DNA from: Bacteroidales bacterium
Lineage (GTDB): Bacteria > Bacteroidota > Bacteroidia > Bacteroidales > UBA932
DNA: 11,079 nucleotides
Assembly: GCA_017538685.1 (NCBI GenBank)
Contig: JAFYIK010000180.1
Coordinates: forward strand, 1 to 11,079
Direction of reading: 5' to 3'
Shown here: one piece after another, positions 1 through 6,974 of the stretch
Position numbering within the stretch: position 1 is the first letter of the stretch
Layout: every line of letters begins with the position of its first letter
Made by a program: the position numbers and the translations under genes
Notes under the pieces: model-generated
What the model was told of the DNA's origin: nothing
The model's database searches: none
What the model saw: the letters and a program-made list of their open reading frames with translations, nothing else

Positions 1-563
1 AAGACGGCGATGAGCCGCTCGTGGTGGCAATTGACATCGTCAACGATGAAGACCGCAGTTATTCGCTGGCGCGCTACGAAGACCGCGTCCGCGCGATTAT
101 CGCCTCCCATCCCGGCCTGCATCTCACGCTTCACGCCGGCGAGAGCTTGAGCGGCGAGAACAACGAAATTGCCATCGCGTTGCGCTGCGGCATAGACCGC
201 CTCGGGCACGGCTTCAACCTCTACCGCTATACCGCGCTGGAGGAGGAAATCCGCCGCAGGGGCATCTGTATGGAGATCTGCCCCGTCTCGAATGCCGCCC
301 TTGGCTACTGCGCCGACTTCGCGGAGCATCCGGCTAACGCCTACCGCAAGTCTGGTATTCCGCTGGTAATTTGCTCCGACGATCCGGCCTACCAGGCCGA
401 CGAACCCCTGACCGGCGACCTTCTGGCGGTCACGGTCGGTTGGGATTTGTCGCTGGATGAAGTTAAACAGCTATGCCGCAACAGCATAGAGTACTCTTTC
501 CTCGAGCCCGCGTCCAAGACGAGGCTTATGGCTAACTGGGAAAAGGCCTGGAATTCCCTTTAG
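1..563 (+). CDS. Adenosine deaminase, ADA2/ADGF-like, C-terminal part
   Basis: Zinc-dependent deaminase converting adenosine or deoxyadenosine to inosine forms. The frame is open from base 3 with no stop, so the gene begins outside the window; the GTG at 21 is an internal Val. Seen: HAGE (His at 132-134, catalytic Glu three residues on), the RLGHG segment (His at 207-209), the ICPVSN strand, and SDDP (375-386), whose Asp pair serves zinc and substrate binding. From memory, the tail matches human ADA2 better than E. coli Add: EHP...SGIPLVICSDDPA, then LKQL-like and NSIEYS segments and a final W-x-K-x-W. The N-terminal third, where ADA2 proteins carry a signal peptide and an extra domain, is missing, so location in the cell is unknown. 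Deaminase function is secure; the subfamily is an inference. Confidence 0.88.
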   Translation, partial: DGDEPLVVAIDIVNDEDRSYSLARYEDRVRAIIASHPGLHLTLHAGESLSGENNEIAIALRCGIDRLGHGFNLYRYTALEEEIRRRGICMEICPVSNAALGYCADFAEHPANAYRKSGIPLVICSDDPAYQADEPLTGDLLAVTVGWDLSLDEVKQLCRNSIEYSFLEPASKTRLMANWEKAWNSL

Positions 564-1186
564 AATTTGTAACCGTAGTTGAAGCCAAGGGTGGGGAATG
601 AGTTGAGACCCACCAGGAGGTGGAGGCTCATATTATCGCTGATGAAGCGGCCCACACCGAGTTGGAGGCCATATGCGGGATATCCGCCGCCGGGGCCGTT
701 AGTGTGCGGCACTATGCTGGCGTATCTTTCATCTGAATAATCCTCATCGTAGCCCATATTGAGGCCCCTTCCGACGAAGAATCTTCCGAAGACTTCGAAG
801 TCCTGTCCCCAGCAGTAGCGTCCCGTCACGGTCGCGGCCAGAAGGCCGATAGTCCAGGTAGTGGTGGTTTTGACTGTGCCATACTCGGTGAGAGTATCCC
901 TTGTGAACCAGGTCGAGTAACGGAGGTAATCGAACATCAAGCCTCCGGCCACCGAACCTTTTCCGTCGGCGAAAGTCTTGAAGGTGTAGTCTGCATTAAT
1001 GCCGATAGGCATAATGGGATTTGTGTGGTTGCTGTCTTCGAAACGCATCGTCAGGTTCCATCCGAGAGTGACTCCCATACGGATGTCGCCCTCCTTAGGC
1101 AAGGCCCTTTCGGGCTGATATTCCTGCGAGAATGCTACCGGAGCCAGAAACAGCGCTGCAGCGAGAAGTGCAAATATTTTTTTCAT
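560..1186 (-). CDS. Small outer-membrane beta-barrel protein
   Basis: A 208-aa exported protein. Residues 1-20 form a classical signal peptide (two Lys, a hydrophobic Ala/Leu core, AFS before Gln21), and no lipobox Cys is present. The mature part is rich in alternating aromatic and polar strands (for example the segments near residues 36-48, 60-70, 80-90, 110-125 and 130-140) and ends in Phe within YGYKF, the usual outer-membrane insertion signal. The size suggests a barrel of about eight to ten strands. There is no T9SS C-terminal domain and no OmpA peptidoglycan-binding domain. The ATG at 1186-1184 is the only start in front of the signal peptide and has no Shine-Dalgarno sequence. A TAnnTTTG box lies about 21 bases upstream. 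Its TAA overlaps the TAG of the converging deaminase gene. The specific function is unknown. Confidence 0.75.
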   Translation of the reverse strand: MKKIFALLAAALFLAPVAFSQEYQPERALPKEGDIRMGVTLGWNLTMRFEDSNHTNPIMPIGINADYTFKTFADGKGSVAGGLMFDYLRYSTWFTRDTLTEYGTVKTTTTWTIGLLAATVTGRYCWGQDFEVFGRFFVGRGLNMGYDEDYSDERYASIVPHTNGPGGGYPAYGLQLGVGRFISDNMSLHLLVGLNSFPTLGFNYGYKF

Positions 1187-1199
1187 TGTTATCAGTGTT

Positions 1200-1212
1200 A
1201 TTTGTTACAAAT
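1200..1212. promoter_or_regulatory. 13-bp palindrome, candidate operator
   Basis: ATTTGTTACAAAT has perfect 6-bp arms around one central base. It overlaps the -7 box of the minus-strand barrel gene and would cover its start site. The same half-site recurs as ATTTGT at 1259-1264, inside the plus-strand -7 box, and as ACAAAT at 1286-1291, on the start codon of the AbrB-like gene. An AT-rich symmetrical site next to a gene for a small DNA-binding protein suggests autoregulation. However, half of each site is also promoter sequence, so the symmetry may be partly coincidental. Confidence 0.35.
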
Positions 1213-1215
1213 CTA
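1208..1215 (-). promoter_or_regulatory. Bacteroidota -7 box for the barrel gene
   Basis: Read on the minus strand this is TAGATTTG, an exact match to the Bacteroidota TAnnTTTG consensus. It ends 21 bases before the ATG of the barrel gene, giving a short leader. No good -33 TTTG is seen about 20 bases further upstream. Confidence 0.5.
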
Positions 1216-1255
1216 AACATTTTCCGAAGATTATTCGCATTTCAGTTTTTCTTGT

Positions 1256-1263
1256 TATATTTG
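1256..1263 (+). promoter_or_regulatory. Bacteroidota -7 box for the AbrB-like operon
   Basis: TATATTTG matches TAnnTTTG exactly and ends 26 bases before the ATG at 1290. The best -33 candidate is only TTCG at 1234-1237, 18 bases upstream, so the promoter is probably moderate or regulated. It would drive the AbrB-like gene, the acyltransferase and the hydrolase. Confidence 0.5.
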
Positions 1264-1289
1264 TGGGAAAATTCTAACTTTTCTTACAA

Positions 1290-1499
1290 ATGCAGGAAAA
1301 TGAAGGCAAATACATCTTCGGCGTAGTGAAGGTGGGAGACAAGGGGCAGATCGTGATTCCGCGCGACGCCCGCAAAATCTACGACATCAAACCTGGCGAC
1401 GCCCTGCTTATGCTGGGAGACCAGAAAGGAATGGCTATGATTAAGACTGAAGTATTCCAGAATGTAATAGATCAGGCTATGGAGGGCCTTACGAAATGA
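1290..1499 (+). CDS. AbrB/MazE/SpoVT-type DNA-binding protein
   Basis: A 69-aa protein consisting almost entirely of one swapped-hairpin AbrB domain. Residues 11-45 show the family pattern: V-x-K-V-G-x-K-G-Q-I-V-I-P, then D-A-R-K, then the I-K-P-G-D segment and a short hydrophobic strand. Such domains dimerise and bind AT-rich DNA, either as transition-state regulators or as antitoxins. The short tail (residues 52-69) is helical and could form extra dimer contacts. No toxin gene adjoins it: the next gene is a membrane acyltransferase whose ATG overlaps this stop (ATGA, 1496-1499), implying translational coupling. A regulator role is therefore more likely than an antitoxin role. The start has no Shine-Dalgarno sequence, as is usual in this phylum. 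The target is unknown; its own promoter region carries a candidate site. Confidence 0.82.
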   Translation: MQENEGKYIFGVVKVGDKGQIVIPRDARKIYDIKPGDALLMLGDQKGMAMIKTEVFQNVIDQAMEGLTK

Positions 1500-2602
1500 G
1501 AAAACATTGGATCGACAATCTGCGCTGGGTGACAGTGCTCCTGGTGCTTCTCTACCACGTATTCTACTTTTATAATAATAAGGGTGTTTTCGGCGGTATA
1601 GGTGGATTTGGCGACGGCCCTCAGTATCAGGATGTTGTGATGTATATCCTGTATCCGTGGTTTATGCCGCTTCTGTTCCTTCTCGCCGGCATCAGCGCCC
1701 GCTATGCCCTTGCGAAGTATCCCGCCCGCGACTGGCTGCGCGCCCGCACTCGTAAACTGATAGTGCCCGGCACGATAGGCCTGTTCGTGTTCCAATGGAC
1801 GACCGGTTATTTCAACACCGCAGTGGCTTCGCACGTGAACGGCGCACCAGTAATGCCCGAGGGAATTCCGGGATTCATTAATTATTTCGTGTGGTCGGTC
1901 AGCGGCATCGGCCCGCTCTGGTTCATCCAGACGCTGTGGGTGCTGTGCATCATTCTGCTTTTAGTCCGCGCCATTGATAGGAAGGACCGTTTCTGGAACT
2001 GGTGCGGCAAGGCGAACATAGTTTGGATCATCCTGCTCGGCGTTCTCTTCTGGGCGGGAGAGCAGACTATGGTCCGCGAGCCGCGTCCGGAGAGCCTGGA
2101 CGGGCTGTACAATCTGTATAAGCCTTTGTTCTATCTGGTGCCGTTCCTGCTGGGATATTTCGTGTTCTCTCACGACGAAGTGCAGGAAAAACTCGGAAAT
2201 GTCTGGCTTCCGCTGGTCATCTGCGCCGTGGCCGCAGGTGTTGCACTGATTGTTACCACCTTCGGCCAGGACAACACCTCTCCCCAATACCTCGGCAGCC
2301 CGCTGAACTGCCTCTACGGCTGGCTTGCCTGCCTCGCGATGATTGCCTGGTTCAAGGCGAAATTTGACAAAACCGGCAAGTTCGCGGGCTATATGGCGCG
2401 CTCGAGCTTCGGGCTCTACGTCGTTCACTATCTTGTCATCGCCAGCCTCGGCTATATGATGAAGCTATATACCCAGCTCCCGCCCGTAGCGATGTACGTG
2501 ATCCTGACTATCGCTGTCTTCTCGCTCTCACCGCTCCTCTACGAGATCCTGCACCGAATCCCCTTTATCAGGTGGTGCGTGTTCGGGGAGAAAAAGAAGT
2601 AG
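1496..2602 (+). CDS. Membrane acyltransferase, acyltransferase-3 family
   Basis: A 368-aa polytopic inner-membrane protein. The N-terminus carries the family signature, an Arg (R10) ten residues before His21 in the first membrane helix, after the typical W-I-D-N-L segment. About ten hydrophobic helices can be drawn, near residues 12-28, 48-68, 90-105, 138-158, 173-188, 210-225, 237-255, 270-288, 300-322 and 330-352. Family members move acetyl or other acyl groups from a cytoplasmic donor to sugars, glycans or lipids at the membrane, for example O-acetylation of polysaccharide or peptidoglycan, and succinylation of glucans. The length is normal and there is no SGNH domain fused to it. Translation starts inside the stop of the AbrB-like gene, and the secreted hydrolase follows 17 bp later. 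The acceptor cannot be read from the sequence. Confidence 0.85.
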   Translation: MRKHWIDNLRWVTVLLVLLYHVFYFYNNKGVFGGIGGFGDGPQYQDVVMYILYPWFMPLLFLLAGISARYALAKYPARDWLRARTRKLIVPGTIGLFVFQWTTGYFNTAVASHVNGAPVMPEGIPGFINYFVWSVSGIGPLWFIQTLWVLCIILLLVRAIDRKDRFWNWCGKANIVWIILLGVLFWAGEQTMVREPRPESLDGLYNLYKPLFYLVPFLLGYFVFSHDEVQEKLGNVWLPLVICAVAAGVALIVTTFGQDNTSPQYLGSPLNCLYGWLACLAMIAWFKAKFDKTGKFAGYMARSSFGLYVVHYLVIASLGYMMKLYTQLPPVAMYVILTIAVFSLSPLLYEILHRIPFIRWCVFGEKKK

Positions 2603-2619
2603 ACGTAGCGCCGGCAGAT

Positions 2620-3507
2620 ATGAAGATAAAACTCAAATGGCTGACTCTGCCCGTCCTGGCGCTTGTTGCCGCGCTCTTCGCTGCGTGCAACGAAAAGACG
2701 GTCGTGCCTGAGCCCGAGCCGGAACCTCTCCCGACATACAGCGTCCAGGAAGAGGATTTCGAGACCACACGCGACGGGCTGAAGGTCGGAGGAGTGCTCT
2801 TCACTCCCGAGGGTTTGGAGGGCAGAAAGCCGGCTATCATCTTATGCCACGGCCTGAGCGGCTCCTGGAAGGACTGCGAAATCTATGGCCGGGTCTCCGC
2901 AAGGATGGGACTCGTAGCCTGCTGTTTCGATTTCTGCGGCGGCCATAAGGGCGCGAGCAGGAGCGGGGGCAAGCTGGAGGATAATACCATTACCACGGAG
3001 GTGCGGGATGTTTCAGCAGTCTACGACGCACTGGCTGCCAGGCCGGACGTGGACCCCTCGAAAATTTTCCTTATGGGCGGCAGCCAGGGCGGATTGGTGG
3101 CAGCTCTTTATGCGGCGGAGAACCCCCGCGGGATAGCGGCCCTGGGCCTTCTGTTCCCCGCTTTCAACCTGCCGTCCCTCGTGCGTCTGGAAGTCCGTGC
3201 CACCTATGGCGGTCTCAACAATCTGCCCGATTACGTGGTTTACTCGGGCTTTACGATCTGGCGTGCGTACGCAGTGGACGCATACTACATTTATCCCTAC
3301 GATGTGATCGGCGCCTATGAAGGCCCCGTCCTCATCCTGCACGGAGACAAGGACGAACTCGTGCCGCCTTACTACTCGGAAGAAGCCGTGGGAGTCTACT
3401 CCAACGCCAGTTTTATCCTGATGGAAGGACAGGGCCACGGCTTCGATGCCGGCGGCACGGACGAAGCTATTGAGCTATTTAAACTTTTCCTTTCTAAATA
3501 TTTATAG
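2620..3507 (+). CDS. Lipoprotein alpha/beta hydrolase (esterase-like)
   Basis: A 295-aa serine hydrolase anchored by lipid. Starting at the ATG at 2620 gives a type II signal peptide with the lipobox F-A-A-C and Cys23; an in-frame GTG further upstream would bury it and run into the acyltransferase gene. A Pro-Glu linker (residues 30-38) follows, then one alpha/beta-hydrolase domain: the H-G oxyanion-hole segment at 77-78, the nucleophile in GGSQGG (Ser155), the acid in HGDKDELVP (Asp245), and the base in GQGHGF (His273). The triad is complete. The layout recalls dienelactone-hydrolase, acetyl-xylan-esterase and cinnamoyl-esterase relatives. It should act in the periplasm or at the cell surface. 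Being 17 bp behind an acyltransferase, it may remove acyl groups of the kind that enzyme adds, but the substrate is not known. Confidence 0.85.
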   Translation: MKIKLKWLTLPVLALVAALFAACNEKTVVPEPEPEPLPTYSVQEEDFETTRDGLKVGGVLFTPEGLEGRKPAIILCHGLSGSWKDCEIYGRVSARMGLVACCFDFCGGHKGASRSGGKLEDNTITTEVRDVSAVYDALAARPDVDPSKIFLMGGSQGGLVAALYAAENPRGIAALGLLFPAFNLPSLVRLEVRATYGGLNNLPDYVVYSGFTIWRAYAVDAYYIYPYDVIGAYEGPVLILHGDKDELVPPYYSEEAVGVYSNASFILMEGQGHGFDAGGTDEAIELFKLFLSKYL

Positions 3508-3560
3508 TATATTTACCTGACTTAACAGTTTTTTGTTGGGAAATAACACATTATAATCAT
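3508..3560 (+). promoter_or_regulatory. AT-rich gap, probable promoter of the lipoprotein-barrel pair
   Basis: This 53-bp gap is strikingly AT-rich between GC-rich genes, as promoter regions in this phylum are. It holds TATATTTA (3508-3515), one base off TAnnTTTG, and a T-run ending in TTTG (3529-3536). Neither gives a correctly spaced pair of boxes. A separate promoter here is an inference; read-through from the upstream operon is equally possible. Confidence 0.3.
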
Positions 3561-6500
3561 ATGAGCACCTTATTTTTGAACAAGCGTTTCATCCCGTTTG
3601 CCGCGGCGCTCCTGGCTCTCGCGCTGGCTTGCCAGCCGGTCGAGGAGTACACGGTCAGCATCGCGGATGTAAACACGGAATTCAGCCTCTTCGAAGAAGG
3701 ACTGACTGTTCCGATCGGCTCCACAAACAAGATCGTCCTCGGGACCCTGCTTAATTCCGCAGGGGAAAATGTCGACGATTTCCTCAAGACAGACGCCTCC
3801 GGCAGGCTTGTCCTCACCTACGAAGGGACTTCTTCCCTTTCCGAGCAGCTCGCCGATATGGACCTCGGCAACATAGCCCAGATCGACGGCGTCAACTTCG
3901 ACCAGAAATTCTCCTATCACATTGGAGACATCAATCCGGACGACTTCTCGATTGATGCCCAGAAGATCGACGTCGACTTCACCTTCGCGGACGTGGACGA
4001 CCTGGACATCCAGATCGACCCGGTTTCCTCGAATATGGACGCCCTTAACTTCAAGGCCGGCCTCGACAAGTACAAAGACGCCATCAGCGGAAACGATGAT
4101 CTGAAGATCGGCGATAAAATCGGCCAGAAGAACATCTCGGAGGACATCGAGAAGAACTCCGACCTTGCCGCCGCAGCGGCGGTGGCCGAGGCCCTGGGCG
4201 GCTCCGACTACGAATTCGACGTGCCTGCGGACAAACTCCCGACCACAAACGTCAGCGAGCAGCAGATCCATATCGCCCTCTCCCCCATCGTCCTTCACGA
4301 AGACATCTCCGCGATCAAGAACATCAAGACCAAGACAGGCGCGAAGATGAGGGTGTCGCTGAGCATCACCAACTGCTTCCTTTCGAGCGGCGTCATCACA
4401 CCGGATATTGACCTCAACCTTTCCGAGTTGTTCAACATCCAGGGCGGCAGCGTCATCGACCTCTCCGAACTTGCCCTCAGCAACACCAACAACTGGCAGG
4501 CAAGCAAAGACTACATTATCGACGGCCTCGCCACCACCGACTACGAAGGAGCGATCACCATCGACAACAACATAGTCTACGGCGGACAGGTTCTCTTCGA
4601 CAGCCCGAAGTCCACTCCCGCCACCTATAGCAGCACGACCGGCAGTATGCACTTCGAGATGACGATCTCCTTCATCGATCTCGAAATTGAATCAGCCGAC
4701 GTGGCCGTGGCCCCCGTCACCTTCAACCATCAGGACAACCTGAGCATCGGAAGCACCGAGTCCTTCGACCTGCCCGAGGAAGTGAAGACCGTCACGAAAG
4801 TGATTATGGACCAGACCAAGCCAATCTACCTCAAGATCACGCCTGCCAACCTGGATATCCTCCAGGCGGGCAAGAGCCTTCCCTACACCATAGTGCTCGA
4901 CTTCCCTGCAGGTATGGACGTGAAGGGTACGACCGATGGCAAGCTCACCCTCAACGGCGACCTCGCACTCGGAGCGGTGAACGAGCCTATCATAATCGAA
5001 TACCTCTACCCCACAGTCACCGGCAATAAAGTCCAGGTTATGGAAGAAATCGGCGTCACGGCAGACTTCCAGGCCAACAACCTGGTGATCTCCAGCGCCG
5101 ACATCCCGTCGACCGAAGCCGGAGACATCTCCTTCGCAGTGTCCATCGAAGGCGAACCCGCCATCACGGACATCCTGATCGAGACCAACGACATCGAGAA
5201 AGATACTGAAAACGGCGACAACCTCGAATTCGCAGCCAACGGCCTGGACGGCATAGGTTCCTTCGTGGTGACCCCGAGCGGCACCCCCGCCCTCACCATC
5301 ACCTGCAACCTCCCGGCTATCACCGGAATGAGCTTCGGCACCGGCCCTGAGGGCATCCTCATCACCCTGCCCGACATCCTCGAATTCGACGCATCCGGTC
5401 TGGATCCTTCGCTCGTCTTCGACGCCACGAAGAACACCCTGCTCATCCAGGGCGCTATCCCCGCATCGATCGTACTGCCTATCACCCATATGACAGTCAA
5501 TCCCGTGGAGAAACCGGACGGAATGAAGGTGGTCACCTCATACTCCGTCACCGGAAAGGTCCTCGTGCCTTCTTCCGAAGTGCTGTTCACCGAGCTCCAG
5601 ACAGTTTCCGGAGCGGTGTTCGGCATCACGGTGAACATCCCGGAGATCACGGCCGAGTCCATCTCGCTCGATGAAGCACTCAGCTTCGAGATCGACGAGA
5701 ATTACGATATGAACTTCGACCTTGGAGAAAACAGTATGCTCAAGAGCATCAGCGAGGTCACCCTGGACAACGTATTCCTGTCGCTCAACACCTCGTTCAC
5801 CGGTCTTCCCGACCTGGGCACAGGCAAGTACAACGTTGACCTCACACTCACCCTGCCGAGCTTCATCACTCCGAGCAGCATCCCCGTCAAGGGATACATA
5901 GTGGACGGCACACTCCCCTTCACTCCTGTGCAGATCCTGAAGCTTTCCAATGTGGAAATCCCCACGGACGGCAAGCTCGGCGGCCAGATCAGGGTCGCCG
6001 GTTCAGTGGCCGCTGAAGGAAACGACATCAACCTCGAGTCGCTCCAGTCCGACATCAACATCGACTTCACCGCCACCATCGCCAATGCATCCGGAAAGAT
6101 CGGAATGTCCAAGGCGACCGGCATATTCTCATACAACGTGGAAGAGAAGACCTCGGTGGTTCTCGACAACCTCCCGGACTTCCTCAGGGACGACAGTCTC
6201 TCACCCGACCTGGACGATCCTCAGATCACCCTCTCCATCAAGTCCAACCTCGGCATCCCGATGAAGGGCGACCTCGACCTCATCCCTTACAACGCAGGCG
6301 AAGTCCAGGAAGAGAACAAGATCGTTCTGCACGACATCGCACTTCCTTATTCGGATGCAGCCAAGGACACCATCACCAAGGCATTCGTGATCTGCAAGTC
6401 CGCGACCACTGCGCCTCCGGGATACGAAGTCCTCGAAGCCGACGTCACGAAGCTCCTTACCAACATCCCCGACTCGCTGCAGATCAGCATCAAGGCGAAT

Positions 6501-6974
6501 GTGGATGAGAGCAAGACTTCCATCATCGAGCCCACCGCCGATTACAAGCTGGACCTCAGCTATGGCATCATAGCTCCGCTTGCATTCGGCAAAGACTTCC
6601 ACTTCTCCACCACCACCGACCTCGACCTTTCTGCTATCGCGGACTACACCTCCATCGGTGAGTTCGGCATCAAGGGCAAGGCCGTGAACACCTCCCCTCT
6701 CAACCTGAATGTGGAGATGATCCTCCTCGATCCCGAGGATGTGGTCATCCCTCAGAGCAAGCCCTGCACGATTGCAGTCCAAGGCAACGCCACCAGCGAC
6801 ATCGAGTTCTACCTGAGCCCGACCGACAAGACCAGGCAGATCGCCAAGGGCCAGCTGGTCATCACCCTGACCGCAATCGAGGGAGTCGCTCTCACTGAGG
6901 ATTCATCACTGCAACTGACCGATCTCGCGGCAGTGCTTCCCGAAGGTATAACCTATTCAGTCCCTACAAAATGA
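3561..6974 (+). CDS. Giant acidic beta-rich lipoprotein of unknown function
   Basis: An 1137-aa protein with a type II signal peptide: K8-R9, a hydrophobic core, then the lipobox A-L-A-C with Cys24. The acids at +4 and +5 after Cys weakly recall surface-export signals of Bacteroidota. The rest is predicted beta strand, with alternating hydrophobic and polar residues and recurrent motifs: LPD or IPD at 603, 749, 871 and 969, and an N-x-GIP-x-x-GD segment at 896-904. The part at 995-1060 (Y-x-LDLSYG, APLAFG, then N-x-SPLNLN) looks familiar from Bacteroidota lipoproteins and resembles LEA-like beta-sandwich domains, but I cannot name a family. By hand count it has about 166 Asp/Glu against 57 Lys and only 6 Arg, plus one Trp. 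A long acidic beta lipoprotein tied by ATGA overlap to an outer-membrane barrel suggests an envelope complex. The function is unknown. Confidence 0.8.
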   Translation: MSTLFLNKRFIPFAAALLALALACQPVEEYTVSIADVNTEFSLFEEGLTVPIGSTNKIVLGTLLNSAGENVDDFLKTDASGRLVLTYEGTSSLSEQLADMDLGNIAQIDGVNFDQKFSYHIGDINPDDFSIDAQKIDVDFTFADVDDLDIQIDPVSSNMDALNFKAGLDKYKDAISGNDDLKIGDKIGQKNISEDIEKNSDLAAAAAVAEALGGSDYEFDVPADKLPTTNVSEQQIHIALSPIVLHEDISAIKNIKTKTGAKMRVSLSITNCFLSSGVITPDIDLNLSELFNIQGGSVIDLSELALSNTNNWQASKDYIIDGLATTDYEGAITIDNNIVYGGQVLFDSPKSTPATYSSTTGSMHFEMTISFIDLEIESADVAVAPVTFNHQDNLSIGSTESFDLPEEVKTVTKVIMDQTKPIYLKITPANLDILQAGKSLPYTIVLDFPAGMDVKGTTDGKLTLNGDLALGAVNEPIIIEYLYPTVTGNKVQVMEEIGVTADFQANNLVISSADIPSTEAGDISFAVSIEGEPAITDILIETNDIEKDTENGDNLEFAANGLDGIGSFVVTPSGTPALTITCNLPAITGMSFGTGPEGILITLPDILEFDASGLDPSLVFDATKNTLLIQGAIPASIVLPITHMTVNPVEKPDGMKVVTSYSVTGKVLVPSSEVLFTELQTVSGAVFGITVNIPEITAESISLDEALSFEIDENYDMNFDLGENSMLKSISEVTLDNVFLSLNTSFTGLPDLGTGKYNVDLTLTLPSFITPSSIPVKGYIVDGTLPFTPVQILKLSNVEIPTDGKLGGQIRVAGSVAAEGNDINLESLQSDINIDFTATIANASGKIGMSKATGIFSYNVEEKTSVVLDNLPDFLRDDSLSPDLDDPQITLSIKSNLGIPMKGDLDLIPYNAGEVQEENKIVLHDIALPYSDAAKDTITKAFVICKSATTAPPGYEVLEADVTKLLTNIPDSLQISIKANVDESKTSIIEPTADYKLDLSYGIIAPLAFGKDFHFSTTTDLDLSAIADYTSIGEFGIKGKAVNTSPLNLNVEMILLDPEDVVIPQSKPCTIAVQGNATSDIEFYLSPTDKTRQIAKGQLVITLTAIEGVALTEDSSLQLTDLAAVLPEGITYSVPTK

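Noticed and set aside
590..614. Possible terminator hairpin GGTGGG...CCCACC
   Set aside because: Only six pairs with a 13-base loop and no T-run on either strand, inside the barrel coding sequence.
1290..1499. The AbrB-like gene as the antitoxin of a toxin-antitoxin module
   Set aside because: Neither neighbour resembles a MazF, VapC/PIN or RelE-type toxin; the coupled gene is a ten-helix membrane acyltransferase.
2572..2619. A longer N-terminus for the hydrolase starting at an upstream GTG
   Set aside because: It would put 16 charged residues before a clear lipoprotein signal peptide and overlap the acyltransferase end; the ATG at 2620 places the lipobox Cys at residue 23.
3495..3515. AT-only inverted repeat TAAATAT...ATATTTA after the hydrolase
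   Set aside because: An all-AT stem is too weak for a terminator, and the later T-run is 13 bases away. It more likely reflects promoter-like AT richness.
3570..4652. A 360-codon open frame on the minus strand opposite the giant lipoprotein
   Set aside because: It is codon-aligned with the sense gene and stays open only because that gene avoids TTA, CTA and TCA codons. Its translation is Val/Asp/Gly-rich with no recognisable domain, and the sense protein has a signal peptide and consistent coding character.
4692..5489. A 265-codon minus-strand open frame, also opposite the lipoprotein
   Set aside because: Same cause: a shadow of biased codon use in the sense frame. There is no promoter box, and the protein is low in hydrophobic core.
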